Positions 48,459 to 56,164 of a stretch of DNA of 64,000 nucleotides are shown here, one piece after another. This stretch comes from Desulfuromonadales bacterium (GTDB taxonomy: Bacteria > Desulfobacterota > Desulfuromonadia > Desulfuromonadales > Syntrophotaleaceae): NCBI GenBank assembly GCA_013619105.1, contig JABXKU010000003.1, positions 37,826-101,825 of the forward strand. The letters are read 5' to 3'. How positions within the stretch are numbered: position 1 is the stretch's first letter; every line of letters begins with the position of its first letter. Under the pieces are notes generated by a model. It was not told where the DNA came from. It was given only the letters and a program-made list of their open reading frames with translations, and did no database searches. Both the position numbers and the translations under genes were made by a program.

Positions 48459-49024
48459 TGAACCAAGTTGGGAGGACAATTCTTCTCTGCTTGATTCTGA
48501 TGTCTGTAGGTCCCTGTTTGGCTATGGCGGATGACGGGAATGTCGCCACCCGCTACTCCCTTGGCAGCAGCTTTGGCATAACGTACGATCCAGGCGCAGA
48601 TGTCGATTTCATGCTTTTATCTGCTGCTGCACTGTATGACTACGAGGCTATCTGGCACCATCGGGCGCCCGATCCGCTACGCTTCAAAGTGGAAGGGCAT
48701 GTCGGTTCCACCACCGGAACGCACATGCGTACCGTGGCATCGGCTAATATTCTGGCCCTATATTTTTTAGACCATTTTACTTCTGCTCACCTGCGCCCCT
48801 ATGTGGAAGCAGGGATCGGTATCATCTACACCGACTTTAAGGTAGAAGGGCAAGGATTGCGGGTTAACTTTAACCCTCAGGCCGGGGTCGGGATGGAGAT
48901 TGATTTGGGCGATGGCGCCCCGTGGTTTTCTGCCTTGAGGTTGCATCATGTGTCCAATGGTGGTCTTCACCATGATAACCGGGGCATTAATTCTGTGGTT
49001 TTGCAGGTCGGACGATTATTTTAG
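48455..49024 (+). CDS. PagL-like lipid A 3-O-deacylase / acyloxyacyl hydrolase
   Basis: Predicted outer-membrane beta-barrel of 189 aa with a Sec signal (about 1-25, CLAMADD), alternating beta-strand pattern and a C-terminal aromatic end (QVGRLF). The block LRLHHVSNGGLHHDNRG contains His165 and Ser167 in the HxS spacing of the PagL catalytic pair. A lipid-deacylating or membrane-remodelling role for the polyene lipid is plausible. It overlaps the CLF by 4 bp. Confidence 0.72.
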   Translation: MMNQVGRTILLCLILMSVGPCLAMADDGNVATRYSLGSSFGITYDPGADVDFMLLSAAALYDYEAIWHHRAPDPLRFKVEGHVGSTTGTHMRTVASANILALYFLDHFTSAHLRPYVEAGIGIIYTDFKVEGQGLRVNFNPQAGVGMEIDLGDGAPWFSALRLHHVSNGGLHHDNRGINSVVLQVGRLF

Positions 49025-49145
49025 ATCGGCCCATTTATTGTAAAACCTTTTACTTTTAAGCTGAGTGTAAGAACGTTATCGTTTTGGTTGGCAGCAGGGT
49101 CTGTCCTGCAGCGATAATTTTTAGGAAGGTCGTTAAGGCAAGGCA

Positions 49146-50321
49146 ATGAATCACGTATCTTTATCTGTTATTGATTTTCAAGAAATGCTGTCCAGCCTAC
49201 TACTGGGGGCAATGTCTTATCCGCAGCGTTTACGCTTAGCGGCTGGTGGTTCTCTGCCGGCCTCGATAAAGATCGATGCAAAAATATTCCCAGATTTAAC
49301 AAACATAGTTCAGCGAGCCTGTCGCATGTTTGGCGTGGAAGAGGATACGGTTTCCGTTGTGGGAAAAACATTGGAGGAATGGGCTGAGGAAATACATCGG
49401 TTGTGGAGCAAGCCCCCCTTGGCTTTAACTTTTTTCACATCGGGTAGTACTGGTGAACCGGTTCCTGCAACCCAGGAATTCTCTTTTCATGTTCAAGAGA
49501 TTCTTGCATTGGCTGAGATTTTCAAGGGTCGTAACAGGATCGTAAGCTTTGTTCCACGCCATCACATCTATGGATTCCTTTTTTCTGTTCTCTTGCCTAA
49601 AGCACTTGGTTGCCCCGTATTGTGGATGCCCATTATGCCGATGCGCAGTTTAATTGCCGGCCTACAAGGCGGCGATCTTGTCATCGCATTTCCTCTTTTA
49701 TGGGGCAAACTAGCCGAGTTAAATGCTGAATTCCCAGCCGATGTATGGGGGGCTACCTCCACGGGACCTTGCCGGCCAGAAATAATCACCGCGCTCAAGA
49801 AAGCTGGACTCTCTGGCATGACAGAGGTCTATGGATCTTCGGAAACTGGTGGTGTGGGTTATCGTAATGCTACCGAAGCCCCCTATGAGCTTCTGCCCTA
49901 CTGGGAAAGAGTCGCCAACGAGTCACGGTTGTTGCGCCAACATCCCGTTGATGGTTCTCGTGCAGACTATGCATTGCAAGATGATTTGTCCTGGAAAGGA
50001 AACACACAATTTCTACCAAAGGGAAGAATTGACAAAGCGGTGCAGGTCGCAGGAGTAAATGTCTATCCAACTAAGGTAAGAAAAATCATGCTGTCACATC
50101 CATGCGTTGCTGATTGTGTTGTTCGATTGATGCGCCCAGAAGAAGGTTCCAGGCTCAAAGCTTTGGTGGTGTTAAAGACGGTGGGGGCAGACGTAAAGGC
50201 CTCAGAGAAAGATCTTAACTCGTTTCTTGACCAGAAACTCAATCACTACGAAAGACCGGCCAAACTGTCTTTATGCGATCAAATCCCAACGAATCATTTA
50301 GGCAAAGCTCAGGATTGGTAA
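49146..50321 (+). CDS. AMP-dependent acyl ligase (ApeH-like)
   Basis: A 391-aa adenylating enzyme, shorter than standard CoA ligases, as for acyl-ACP ligases of aryl polyene clusters. It has the P-loop FFTSGSTGEPVPATQ (about residues 96-110), EVYGSSETGG (about 228-237) and a C-terminal lysine motif NHLGKAQ. It would activate the aromatic acid from the ammonia lyase for loading onto an ACP. It is 121 bp after the PagL-like gene and has a more A+T-rich look. The next 282 bp hold no gene, only a run of nine Cs at 50468-50476. Confidence 0.83.
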   Translation: MNHVSLSVIDFQEMLSSLLLGAMSYPQRLRLAAGGSLPASIKIDAKIFPDLTNIVQRACRMFGVEEDTVSVVGKTLEEWAEEIHRLWSKPPLALTFFTSGSTGEPVPATQEFSFHVQEILALAEIFKGRNRIVSFVPRHHIYGFLFSVLLPKALGCPVLWMPIMPMRSLIAGLQGGDLVIAFPLLWGKLAELNAEFPADVWGATSTGPCRPEIITALKKAGLSGMTEVYGSSETGGVGYRNATEAPYELLPYWERVANESRLLRQHPVDGSRADYALQDDLSWKGNTQFLPKGRIDKAVQVAGVNVYPTKVRKIMLSHPCVADCVVRLMRPEEGSRLKALVVLKTVGADVKASEKDLNSFLDQKLNHYERPAKLSLCDQIPTNHLGKAQDW

Positions 50322-50603
50322 ATTTTGTGATGCATTATTCACCAAGAGTTTCCCCAGGAAGATGTTTTTTGACGGGAACGAAGATTAACTTCAAATACAA
50401 TAGAATTCATTTGCCAGGTTCTGACCTCCCCAATAGCTAGGTATCTTTCGAGCTTACCATGAGGCGACCCCCCCCCAATCGCCTAATCGGCCCAGATTCT
50501 TAATTTTTTCCGTCAAATAGCCCTGTTATTGGCTCTTAAACTCTTGAAAAGCTGGTCACTAACAGCCCATTTTTCGCTTCTGCCCGTCAAGTCCGACAGA
50601 CTC

Positions 50604-51503
50604 CTAGTAAGACTCTATCCTACCTTTGGAGTGCCTTTGTTTTCGGTTCTTTGTCAGCTTACCTATGCAATTATATTTGCTGTATTTTCCAATAAACGAA
50701 ATCCAGAGTTTTTTATATTCCTCTCCACCTGTGAGATAGCAATTACTGTGTCCTGCCTGATTTACCAAATGGAGAGCTTTAGGTTCTTTTGCCAGTGAAT
50801 AAAGCTTCAAAGACATCCAGAAAGGAACGATCCGGTCTTTTTTCCCATGGAAAATGAGTATGGGAACCGAAATGGAGGAGATTTTATTTTTGTTATCAAA
50901 GCGATCTTTTATAAACCATCTTCCAACTAAACCATAGCTTACGGGGTTCATTTTCATGGCGATGTCGTGAAGTGAGGTGAACGGGCATTCCAGAATGATA
51001 CCAGCCGGTGGTTGCTCAAGGGCCATCTGCAATGCCACAGTCGCTCCCATTGATCGTCCGTAATATATCAGCCCCTTTGATGACCCCCATTCGCTTTCCT
51101 GCAGCCATTTTAAAGCCCCTCTGGCGTCTTGATAAAGATCCTTTTCTCGCAGAGATACCCCGTTGCTTTTTCCAAATCCTCGGTAATCAAATATAAAGAC
51201 GCTCAGGCCTAACTGGTGGAGATACTCTATGTTTGGGAGGCGGTGGGTTATGTTCGCGGCATTCCCATGAAAAAATAGCACCATAGGTGCGGCTGGGTCG
51301 CCGGGGATAAGCCAGCCGTGTAATTTTGTTCCATCGGGTGCCTCAAACCAGACAACTTTGTATTGAAGCCCAATGGTCCCTGGAAGCGGGGCCAAAGCTT
51401 GGCCTGGTTTGAAAATAAAACGGGTTGCGTTATTGCATCCCGAAAGGAGAAAAAACAGTAACACGCTAAAGAAAAGCACTTTTGGTGTCAGGCGTTTAAT
51501 CAT
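50604..51503 (-). CDS. Alpha/beta-hydrolase lipoprotein (BEM46-like)
   Basis: A predicted lipoprotein (299 aa; lipobox FLLSGC about residue 24) with an alpha/beta-hydrolase core: VLFFHGNAANI oxyanion region, nucleophile elbow YYGRSMGATVA (Ser), Asp in HGKKDRIVP and His in AGHSNC. Members are serine esterases of unknown substrate. Read on the minus strand, it faces the acyl ligase end. The start is ATG at 51503; a TTG at 51518 is the other choice. Not clearly tied to the polyene cluster. Confidence 0.78.
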   Translation of the reverse strand: MIKRLTPKVLFFSVLLFFLLSGCNNATRFIFKPGQALAPLPGTIGLQYKVVWFEAPDGTKLHGWLIPGDPAAPMVLFFHGNAANITHRLPNIEYLHQLGLSVFIFDYRGFGKSNGVSLREKDLYQDARGALKWLQESEWGSSKGLIYYGRSMGATVALQMALEQPPAGIILECPFTSLHDIAMKMNPVSYGLVGRWFIKDRFDNKNKISSISVPILIFHGKKDRIVPFWMSLKLYSLAKEPKALHLVNQAGHSNCYLTGGEEYKKLWISFIGKYSKYNCIGKLTKNRKQRHSKGRIESY

Positions 51504-51770
51504 TTGATTTGTCCACAAAAAAGTCAGATGCTCATATTAATTCAGTGGGAAATCTTTGTGGGTCCTGTGGCAAGAGGTTTATGGTTTTTAAAGTTGCCGC
51601 GTCAAGACTGTTTTAAGTATATCATTTAAAGGTCTCTTTCCTTGGCGGACTAAATCGATGAAATTTCTTGAATTTGCTTAAAAAAACCCTATGATAAAAA
51701 GGCTTGCTTAGTTGCCCCGGCAGAGAAACTTTTGCTAGCGGGGAGCAGCATGTTTGAATCTGCCGAATTG

Positions 51771-51923
51771 AAGTGGTCTACTAAACTCGGACACCAATAA
51801 AGGTGATATATTCATTCGCCTCAAAGGAGTGTCCATGACTATGGGAAGATGAACAGGAAAAAGCATAAGGCCAAAAAGGAAAAATTCCAAAAAAAGAAGG
51901 ACAAGAAGAAAAACAAAAAATAG
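51771..51923 (+). mobile_element. Possible IS3-family left-end remnant with Lys-rich micro-ORF
   Basis: TGGTCTACTAAACTCGGACACC (about 51775-51796) resembles IS3-family terminal inverted repeats. After a strong AAAGGAG (51823-51829), a 5-codon ORF (MTMGR, 51835-51852) overlaps a 24-codon ORF (51849-51923, 14 of 24 residues Lys) whose start MNRKKHKAK recalls an OrfA N-terminus. The rest of the element is absent. The wider 51504-52029 gap (526 bp) holds no other gene that I can support. Confidence 0.35.
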
Positions 51924-52029
51924 CAGTTTGTTCAAATTTACAATTAGTTTTTGAGCCCGGTTTGGCGGTGACTAAAGCCGTTCACCGGATATACCAAAAC
52001 TTGCAGCCTGTATATCGAAAGGAGACAAC

Positions 52030-52587
52030 ATGAACAAGGAAGATTTTATCCTTTTCAGTGGCGGGGCCAAGGGAGCTGAGGCAGAATTTGGTGCAAACGC
52101 CGAGCGTCTTGGTATCGAGGAAGTCAACTTTACCTTCGACGGGCATACGATCATTCGGCAAAGGGGAGTTCGCGTTCTGCATCATGAGGAACTAAAAAAT
52201 GGCGATGTCAGCCTGGAATATGTGTCCCGGTTGCTCAACCGTCGCTATACGGCAAGCCCAACGATTCGCAAGATACTGCAGACGATCTGGTATCAAATAA
52301 ATCATGCTCAGCAGATTTTTGTTGTGGGCGAAATTCTTGCCGATAAGACGGTCAAGGGAGGTACCGGATGGGGCGCTGAATTTACCAAGCTCTGCAATAA
52401 GCCGTTGTATGTATTCGATCAAAAGCAGGATGGATGGTATCATTGGGCAGACTTTGAATGGGTTGCTCTGAGTGGTGACCACGAGCCGGTCGTCAGCGAA
52501 GTTCATTTCGCCGGTACCGGCACCCGTTATTTGGAAGAAAACGGTCGTAAGGCCATTGTCGGTCTGTTTGAGCGCTCTTTTAAGTAG
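52030..52587 (+). CDS. SLOG-like nucleotide-binding-fold protein
   Basis: A 185-aa protein of the SLOG (DprA/TIR-like) superfamily, by the N-terminal signature FILFSGGAKGAEAEFGANAE (Gly-rich loop after the first strand), FVVGEILADKT and GGTGWGAEFTKL further on. SLOG domains sense or process nucleotide-like ligands; related YspA/YAcAr-type proteins are of unknown function. It has a good AAAGGAG ribosome site. It stands alone with its own terminator. No nuclease or pore partner, which would suggest defence, is near. Confidence 0.6.
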   Translation: MNKEDFILFSGGAKGAEAEFGANAERLGIEEVNFTFDGHTIIRQRGVRVLHHEELKNGDVSLEYVSRLLNRRYTASPTIRKILQTIWYQINHAQQIFVVGEILADKTVKGGTGWGAEFTKLCNKPLYVFDQKQDGWYHWADFEWVALSGDHEPVVSEVHFAGTGTRYLEENGRKAIVGLFERSFK

Positions 52588-52615
52588 GGGGTTAGCTCGA
52601 CTTCCCACGTGTTTA

Positions 52616-52661
52616 CGACAAAAGCCGCCTCGATGATATCGAGGCGGCTTTTGTCGTTTTA
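52616..52661 (+). terminator. Intrinsic terminator after the SLOG-like gene
   Basis: Perfect 18-bp arms (CGACAAAAGCCGCCTCGA and its inverse) around TGATA, followed by TTTT. It may also work for the opposite DUF3617 gene. Confidence 0.88.
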
Positions 52662-52696
52662 ATCTTTCAGTTTTGAAATTGAAACGATGGAGACGA

Positions 52697-53134
52697 TTAT
52701 TTAGTACAGTCACCGATACGCTTGCCGGTCAGGGTGTAGGTCATGGTCATGTTACTCGGTTCCATGGTGGCCATCATGCTGCCCTGCATCTGGTCCTTGC
52801 TGTAGGTGATGGAGCTGTGGGCCTTCATGGTGTTGCCCTGGGCGGCACAGACCATGTCATAGGTTATCGTGTTGCCGGTGATGGTCATATCGGCAATCTT
52901 GCATTGTTGGTCTGGCTGGTCGGGTTGTTGGGTCTGGGGGATCAAATCTTCCTGGCTGATGCACTGAGTGGCCTTGGTCGGCGGTATCTGCATAGGCATA
53001 CCAGGCATTTTCATCACCGTAGTGATCTCCCACAGACCTTCTTGCATATCGATTTTCGGTTTCTCAGCCTGGCAGGCAGCAGAGCTTAGGCACAATAAAA
53101 AAAGCAAGCTTAAGCTAAGGCAGTTACGGATCAT
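52697..53134 (-). CDS. DUF3617 lipoprotein
   Basis: A 145-aa exported protein with a lipoprotein-type signal (LLFLLCLSSAACQA, Cys about residue 21) and the DUF3617 core: GLWEITTVMKMPGMPM, a Cys-containing CISQEDLIP segment and the ending DCTK. Function of the family is unknown. It is a single gene, read on the minus strand, between the SLOG-like gene and a palindromic repeat. Confidence 0.78.
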   Translation of the reverse strand: MIRNCLSLSLLFLLCLSSAACQAEKPKIDMQEGLWEITTVMKMPGMPMQIPPTKATQCISQEDLIPQTQQPDQPDQQCKIADMTITGNTITYDMVCAAQGNTMKAHSSITYSKDQMQGSMMATMEPSNMTMTYTLTGKRIGDCTK

Positions 53135-53213
53135 GGCAGGCTCCTGTCGGATGAAAGGTTGATAAACAATGGAGTAAATTTAATTGAAACAGGATGTTAA
53201 GGCAAGATAAACA

Positions 53214-53368
53214 TTGATGGCGTCGCAAAAAGTCCGCCCTACGGCGTTACGGCGTTTTTTCAGGACCTAGTCATGCGAGATGTCTGCCTGGAACCTCTGA
53301 AAAAAGACCGAGCCTTGTAGGATGAAGTCTTTGCTTTGCTATCCTATAAGTTTTTGCGAATGCATCAA
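53214..53368. repeat. 155-bp element with inverted ends (MITE/REP-like)
   Basis: The left end TTGATGGCGTCGCAAAAAGT (53214-53233) is an inverted copy of the right end AGTTTTTGCGAATGCATCAA (53349-53368) with about 5 mismatches. The inside contains two further partly matching tracts (GGCGTTTTTTCAGG and CTGAAAAAAGACC). The 314-bp stretch 53135-53448 has no gene. Confidence 0.65.
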
Positions 53369-53404
53369 GCATGGAAGAGCAGAAGGCTTTTAGCAAGGGG
53401 CAAT

Positions 53405-53440
53405 AAAAAAACCGACTACAGAAAACTGTAGTCGGTTTTA
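53405..53440 (-). terminator. Intrinsic terminator after tRNA-Leu
   Basis: ACCGACTACAG and CTGTAGTCGGT pair perfectly over 11 bp or more; the minus strand ends in a T run (AAAAAAA at 53405-53411). Confidence 0.88.
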
Positions 53441-53448
53441 TAAGTTTC

Positions 53449-53535
53449 TGGTGCCGAAGGCGAGACTCGAACTCGCACGACCGTTAAGCCACCGCCCCCT
53501 CAAGACGGCGTGTCTACCAGTTCCACCACTTCGGC
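53449..53535 (-). tRNA. tRNA-Leu (anticodon GAG)
   Basis: An 87-nt class II tRNA on the minus strand with acceptor GCCGAAG/CTTCGGC, a D arm with TGGTAGAC, anticodon loop CTTGAGG (GAG), a long variable arm and an encoded CCA. It follows secG, the same order as in E. coli secG-leuU. Confidence 0.95.
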
Positions 53536-53611
53536 ATCGAACGGTTTGTTTTATACTTTGTTGAGCGCGGCCTGTCAATATTAAATTGGCGACCGGTTGA
53601 AATTATTTGAC

Positions 53612-53956
53612 TTACTCGGTGGTGACAGGCTTATCCGCTGCCGGTAAAGACGCTTGATCGGCGGCCGGCACCTCAGTTTGTTGCACGGTTTGACCCATTG
53701 TTTCGGGCATGATGCTGTCAGCACCGGGCTTGGCGTAATAATAGGCGAGGAATAGGCTGGTCAACATAAATATGACAGCAGCTCCGGTTGTCAGTTTGCC
53801 CATGAAGCTCTGTCCGCCCGTTGCACCAAAGACGGTCTGGCTGGATCCGGCGCCAAAGGTGGCCCCGATATCGGCTCCTTTGCCGCCCTGCAGCAGAACG
53901 ATGAGAATCAGAGCAAAACAAACGACAATGTGGATAATAAGCAGCGGGGTGGTCAT
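53612..53956 (-). CDS. secG: Preprotein translocase subunit SecG
   Basis: SecG (114 aa) is the small accessory subunit of the SecYEG channel. Two hydrophobic helices (about 5-22 and 53-73) flank the conserved loop LLQGGKGADIGATFGAGSSQ. A longer Ala/Pro-rich C-tail is typical in this group. It is read after tpiA and before tRNA-Leu. Confidence 0.93.
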   Translation of the reverse strand: MTTPLLIIHIVVCFALILIVLLQGGKGADIGATFGAGSSQTVFGATGGQSFMGKLTTGAAVIFMLTSLFLAYYYAKPGADSIMPETMGQTVQQTEVPAADQASLPAADKPVTTE

Positions 53957-54035
53957 TGACGGAAACTCTCCTTGGGTACAGTTATATTGAGACCCGTATA
54001 ATTAACATAGATGGGCAGGGCTGAAAAGGGAAAAG

Positions 54036-54791
54036 TCAACTGCGCTTAAAGCGGGCAATGCGGATAAAGTCGCCGACCTTAAGGCTGGCGCCACCGACCA
54101 GGGCGCCATCGATGTCGGCTTGATGCATGAGCCCATCGATGTTATCCGGCTTGACGCTGCCTCCATAAAGAATTCGGGTGGCTTTGGCTGTCGACAGATC
54201 GAACAGCTGGCTGAGCAGACCGCGAATGAAGTGATGGGCCTCCTGGGCCTGTTCGTTGCTGGCGGTTTGGCCGGTACCGATGGCCCAGACCGGCTCGTAG
54301 GCAACGGTCAGGCGAGTCATGGCGGCGCTGTCGAGGCCTGATAGGCCCAGGCGGGTCTGTTTCTCAAGGACCTCAAAGGTTTGGTTCTCATTGCGTTCGG
54401 TCAGTGTCTCGCCGATGCAGAAGATAACCTTTAGTCCTGCAGCCAGGGCCGCTTTAACCTTTCGGTTGATGAAGTCATCCTGCTCGGCGAAGAGCTGGCG
54501 ACGCTCTGAATGACCGATGATGACTGCCCGACAGCCGACATCGCGCAGCAGAGCCGGCGAGATCTCGCCGGTATACGCGCCCTCAGCTGGATAGCAATTT
54601 TGCCCGGCAAGGACAATAGGGCTGTCCGTAAGTGTTGCCACCAGCGGCGCCAGGGCAGTGAAGGGTGGGGCGATAATGATTTCAACATCGTTCAGGTCGC
54701 TTAGTTGCCCTTTGAGATCTTTAGCGAGAGCCAGGGCTTCGTCAACGGTTTTGTTGAGTTTCCAGTTGCCGGCGATGATCGGTGTACGCAT
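54036..54791 (-). CDS. tpiA: Triosephosphate isomerase
   Basis: Glycolytic enzyme (251 aa) that converts DHAP and GAP. It shows the N-terminal AGNWKLN with the catalytic Lys, VIIGHSERR with the catalytic His (about 97), AYEPVWAIGTG with the catalytic Glu (about 169) and the phosphate-binding GGSVKPDN. The ATG at 54791 with GGAGA upstream is chosen over a longer start at 54824. Part of gap-pgk-tpiA-secG. Confidence 0.97.
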   Translation of the reverse strand: MRTPIIAGNWKLNKTVDEALALAKDLKGQLSDLNDVEIIIAPPFTALAPLVATLTDSPIVLAGQNCYPAEGAYTGEISPALLRDVGCRAVIIGHSERRQLFAEQDDFINRKVKAALAAGLKVIFCIGETLTERNENQTFEVLEKQTRLGLSGLDSAAMTRLTVAYEPVWAIGTGQTASNEQAQEAHHFIRGLLSQLFDLSTAKATRILYGGSVKPDNIDGLMHQADIDGALVGGASLKVGDFIRIARFKRS

Positions 54792-54864
54792 AACGTCTCC
54801 TTCAATATTTCTTTGCGGCCGCACCGAGTAATCCGGTGTCCCGATTGTTGAGGGCTTACAAGGG

Positions 54865-56058
54865 TTAGGCCTTGTCGTTCAGGGCGGCTATGCCTGGCAG
54901 TTCCTTGCCTTCGAGAAATTCGAGGGAGGCTCCGCCGCCGGTGGAGATGTGGGTCATGTGCTGGGCGAGTCCCGACTTGTTGGCCGCTGCTACCGAATCG
55001 CCGCCGCCGATAATCGATACAGCAGTAGAATCGGCAAGAGCTCGAGCGATAGCGAAGGTTCCTTTGGCAAAGGCGTCGAATTCAAAGACCCCCATCGGAC
55101 CGTTCCATAGCACGGTCCCGGCCTGAGAAACAATCTGGCAATATTCCTCGATTGTTTTGGGGCCGATATCGAGCCCCATGTGGTTGGCGGGAAAATTATC
55201 GTTACCGCATATCTGATAAGGGGACTCGGCGGTGAATTCGGCTGCTGCTACATGGTCGCTGGGAAGCACTAGGCTTACCCCTCTGTCTGCTGCGTGTTGC
55301 AAGAGGGTGCCGGCCAATTCTACGCGGTTTTCTTCCAAAAGCGAAGTGCCTAGGCTGAAGCCTTGGGCGCGCAGGAAGGTATAAGCCATGCCGCCGCCGA
55401 TGAGCAGAGTGTCAACTTTGTCGAGGAGGTTTTCGATCGCCGGCAATTTATCGCTGACCTTGGCTCCGCCGATAATGGCCACTAATGGACGGATCGGTTC
55501 GGTCACCGCCTGGCCAAGATAGCGAATTTCCTTCTCGATCAAAAAGCCAGCTACCGCAGGGGTCAGAAGCTGAGCGACACCAGCTGTGGAGGCATGGGCC
55601 CGATGGGCGGTGCCAAAAGCATCATTAACGTAGATTTCAGCCAGGTTCGCCAGTTGGCGGGCGAATTGCGAATCATTGCTGGTTTCACCGGCGTGAAAGC
55701 GGACGTTTTCCAGCAGCATGACCTGGCCATCCTCGAGGGCTTGGGAAAGCTTCTCCGCTTCGGAACCGATGCAATCTGGGGCCATGATCACCGGTTGATT
55801 GAGTAGCTGCGCTAAATGGTTGGCGACGGGACTCAGGCTGAATTCGGCCTTGGGCTCTCCTTTGGGGCGACCCAGATGGGAGGCTAGGATCAAGCGCCCG
55901 CCTTGGCCAAGGATGTGACGGATAGTCGGTAGTGCTGCGACGATTCGGTTGTCATCGCTGATACGGCCCTCGCTGTCGAGGGGGACGTTAAAGTCGACGC
56001 GACAGAAAACTCGTTTGCCCCGGCAGTCGACATCCTTAACCGTCATCTTGTTCAGCAT
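54865..56058 (-). CDS. pgk: Phosphoglycerate kinase
   Basis: ATP-forming glycolytic kinase, 397 aa. Motifs include VFCRVDFNVPL near the N-terminus, LASHLGRP, NDAFGTAHRAHAS and the nucleotide-binding IGGGDSVAA near the end. ATG at 56058 is chosen because GGGAGGAT lies 9 nt upstream; the longer start at 56127 has none. It lies between gap and tpiA. Confidence 0.97.
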   Translation of the reverse strand: MLNKMTVKDVDCRGKRVFCRVDFNVPLDSEGRISDDNRIVAALPTIRHILGQGGRLILASHLGRPKGEPKAEFSLSPVANHLAQLLNQPVIMAPDCIGSEAEKLSQALEDGQVMLLENVRFHAGETSNDSQFARQLANLAEIYVNDAFGTAHRAHASTAGVAQLLTPAVAGFLIEKEIRYLGQAVTEPIRPLVAIIGGAKVSDKLPAIENLLDKVDTLLIGGGMAYTFLRAQGFSLGTSLLEENRVELAGTLLQHAADRGVSLVLPSDHVAAAEFTAESPYQICGNDNFPANHMGLDIGPKTIEEYCQIVSQAGTVLWNGPMGVFEFDAFAKGTFAIARALADSTAVSIIGGGDSVAAANKSGLAQHMTHISTGGGASLEFLEGKELPGIAALNDKA

Positions 56059-56164
56059 GAACAGATCCTCCCTAATAATATGAAACTGTAACGATTTGAT
56101 ATTCTTCTCTATTGAGGTCCAAGTCATTACGGAACCGGTCTAGTTCATAGAGTGTTGCGGTCGG

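Larger units (their letters stand above)
26556..50321 (+). other. Aryl polyene-type biosynthetic and export gene cluster
   Basis: About 24 same-strand genes, most overlapping by 4-10 bp, from the ketoreductase to the acyl ligase. The set (ammonia lyase, acyl ligase, KR, KS/CLF, ACPs, two dehydratases, acyltransferases, GT2, LolA-like, MMPL exporter, DUF3261) matches what is established for aryl polyene and xanthomonadin pathways. A CrtI-like oxidoreductase, three B12-type radical SAM proteins and a PagL-like deacylase are extra. The product is inferred, not shown. Confidence 0.78.

Noticed and set aside
26556-50321. Dialkylresorcinol/flexirubin pathway as the main call
   Set aside because: No DarA cyclase- or DarB (KASIII-like) gene was recognised; ammonia lyase, ligase and KS-CLF alone fit aryl polyenes better.
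50529-50798. Plus-strand ORF of 89 aa downstream of the acyl ligase
   Set aside because: It lies mostly inside the minus-strand hydrolase gene and shows no motif.
51735-51935. Hydrophobic 66-aa minus-strand ORF
   Set aside because: It is the reverse of the A-rich lysine tract (poly-Phe/Leu results from that) and has no ribosome site.
52030-52587. SLOG-like protein as part of a Thoeris/CBASS-type defence system
   Set aside because: No TIR, cyclase, pore or nuclease gene is adjacent; neighbours are a DUF3617 lipoprotein and an IS remnant.
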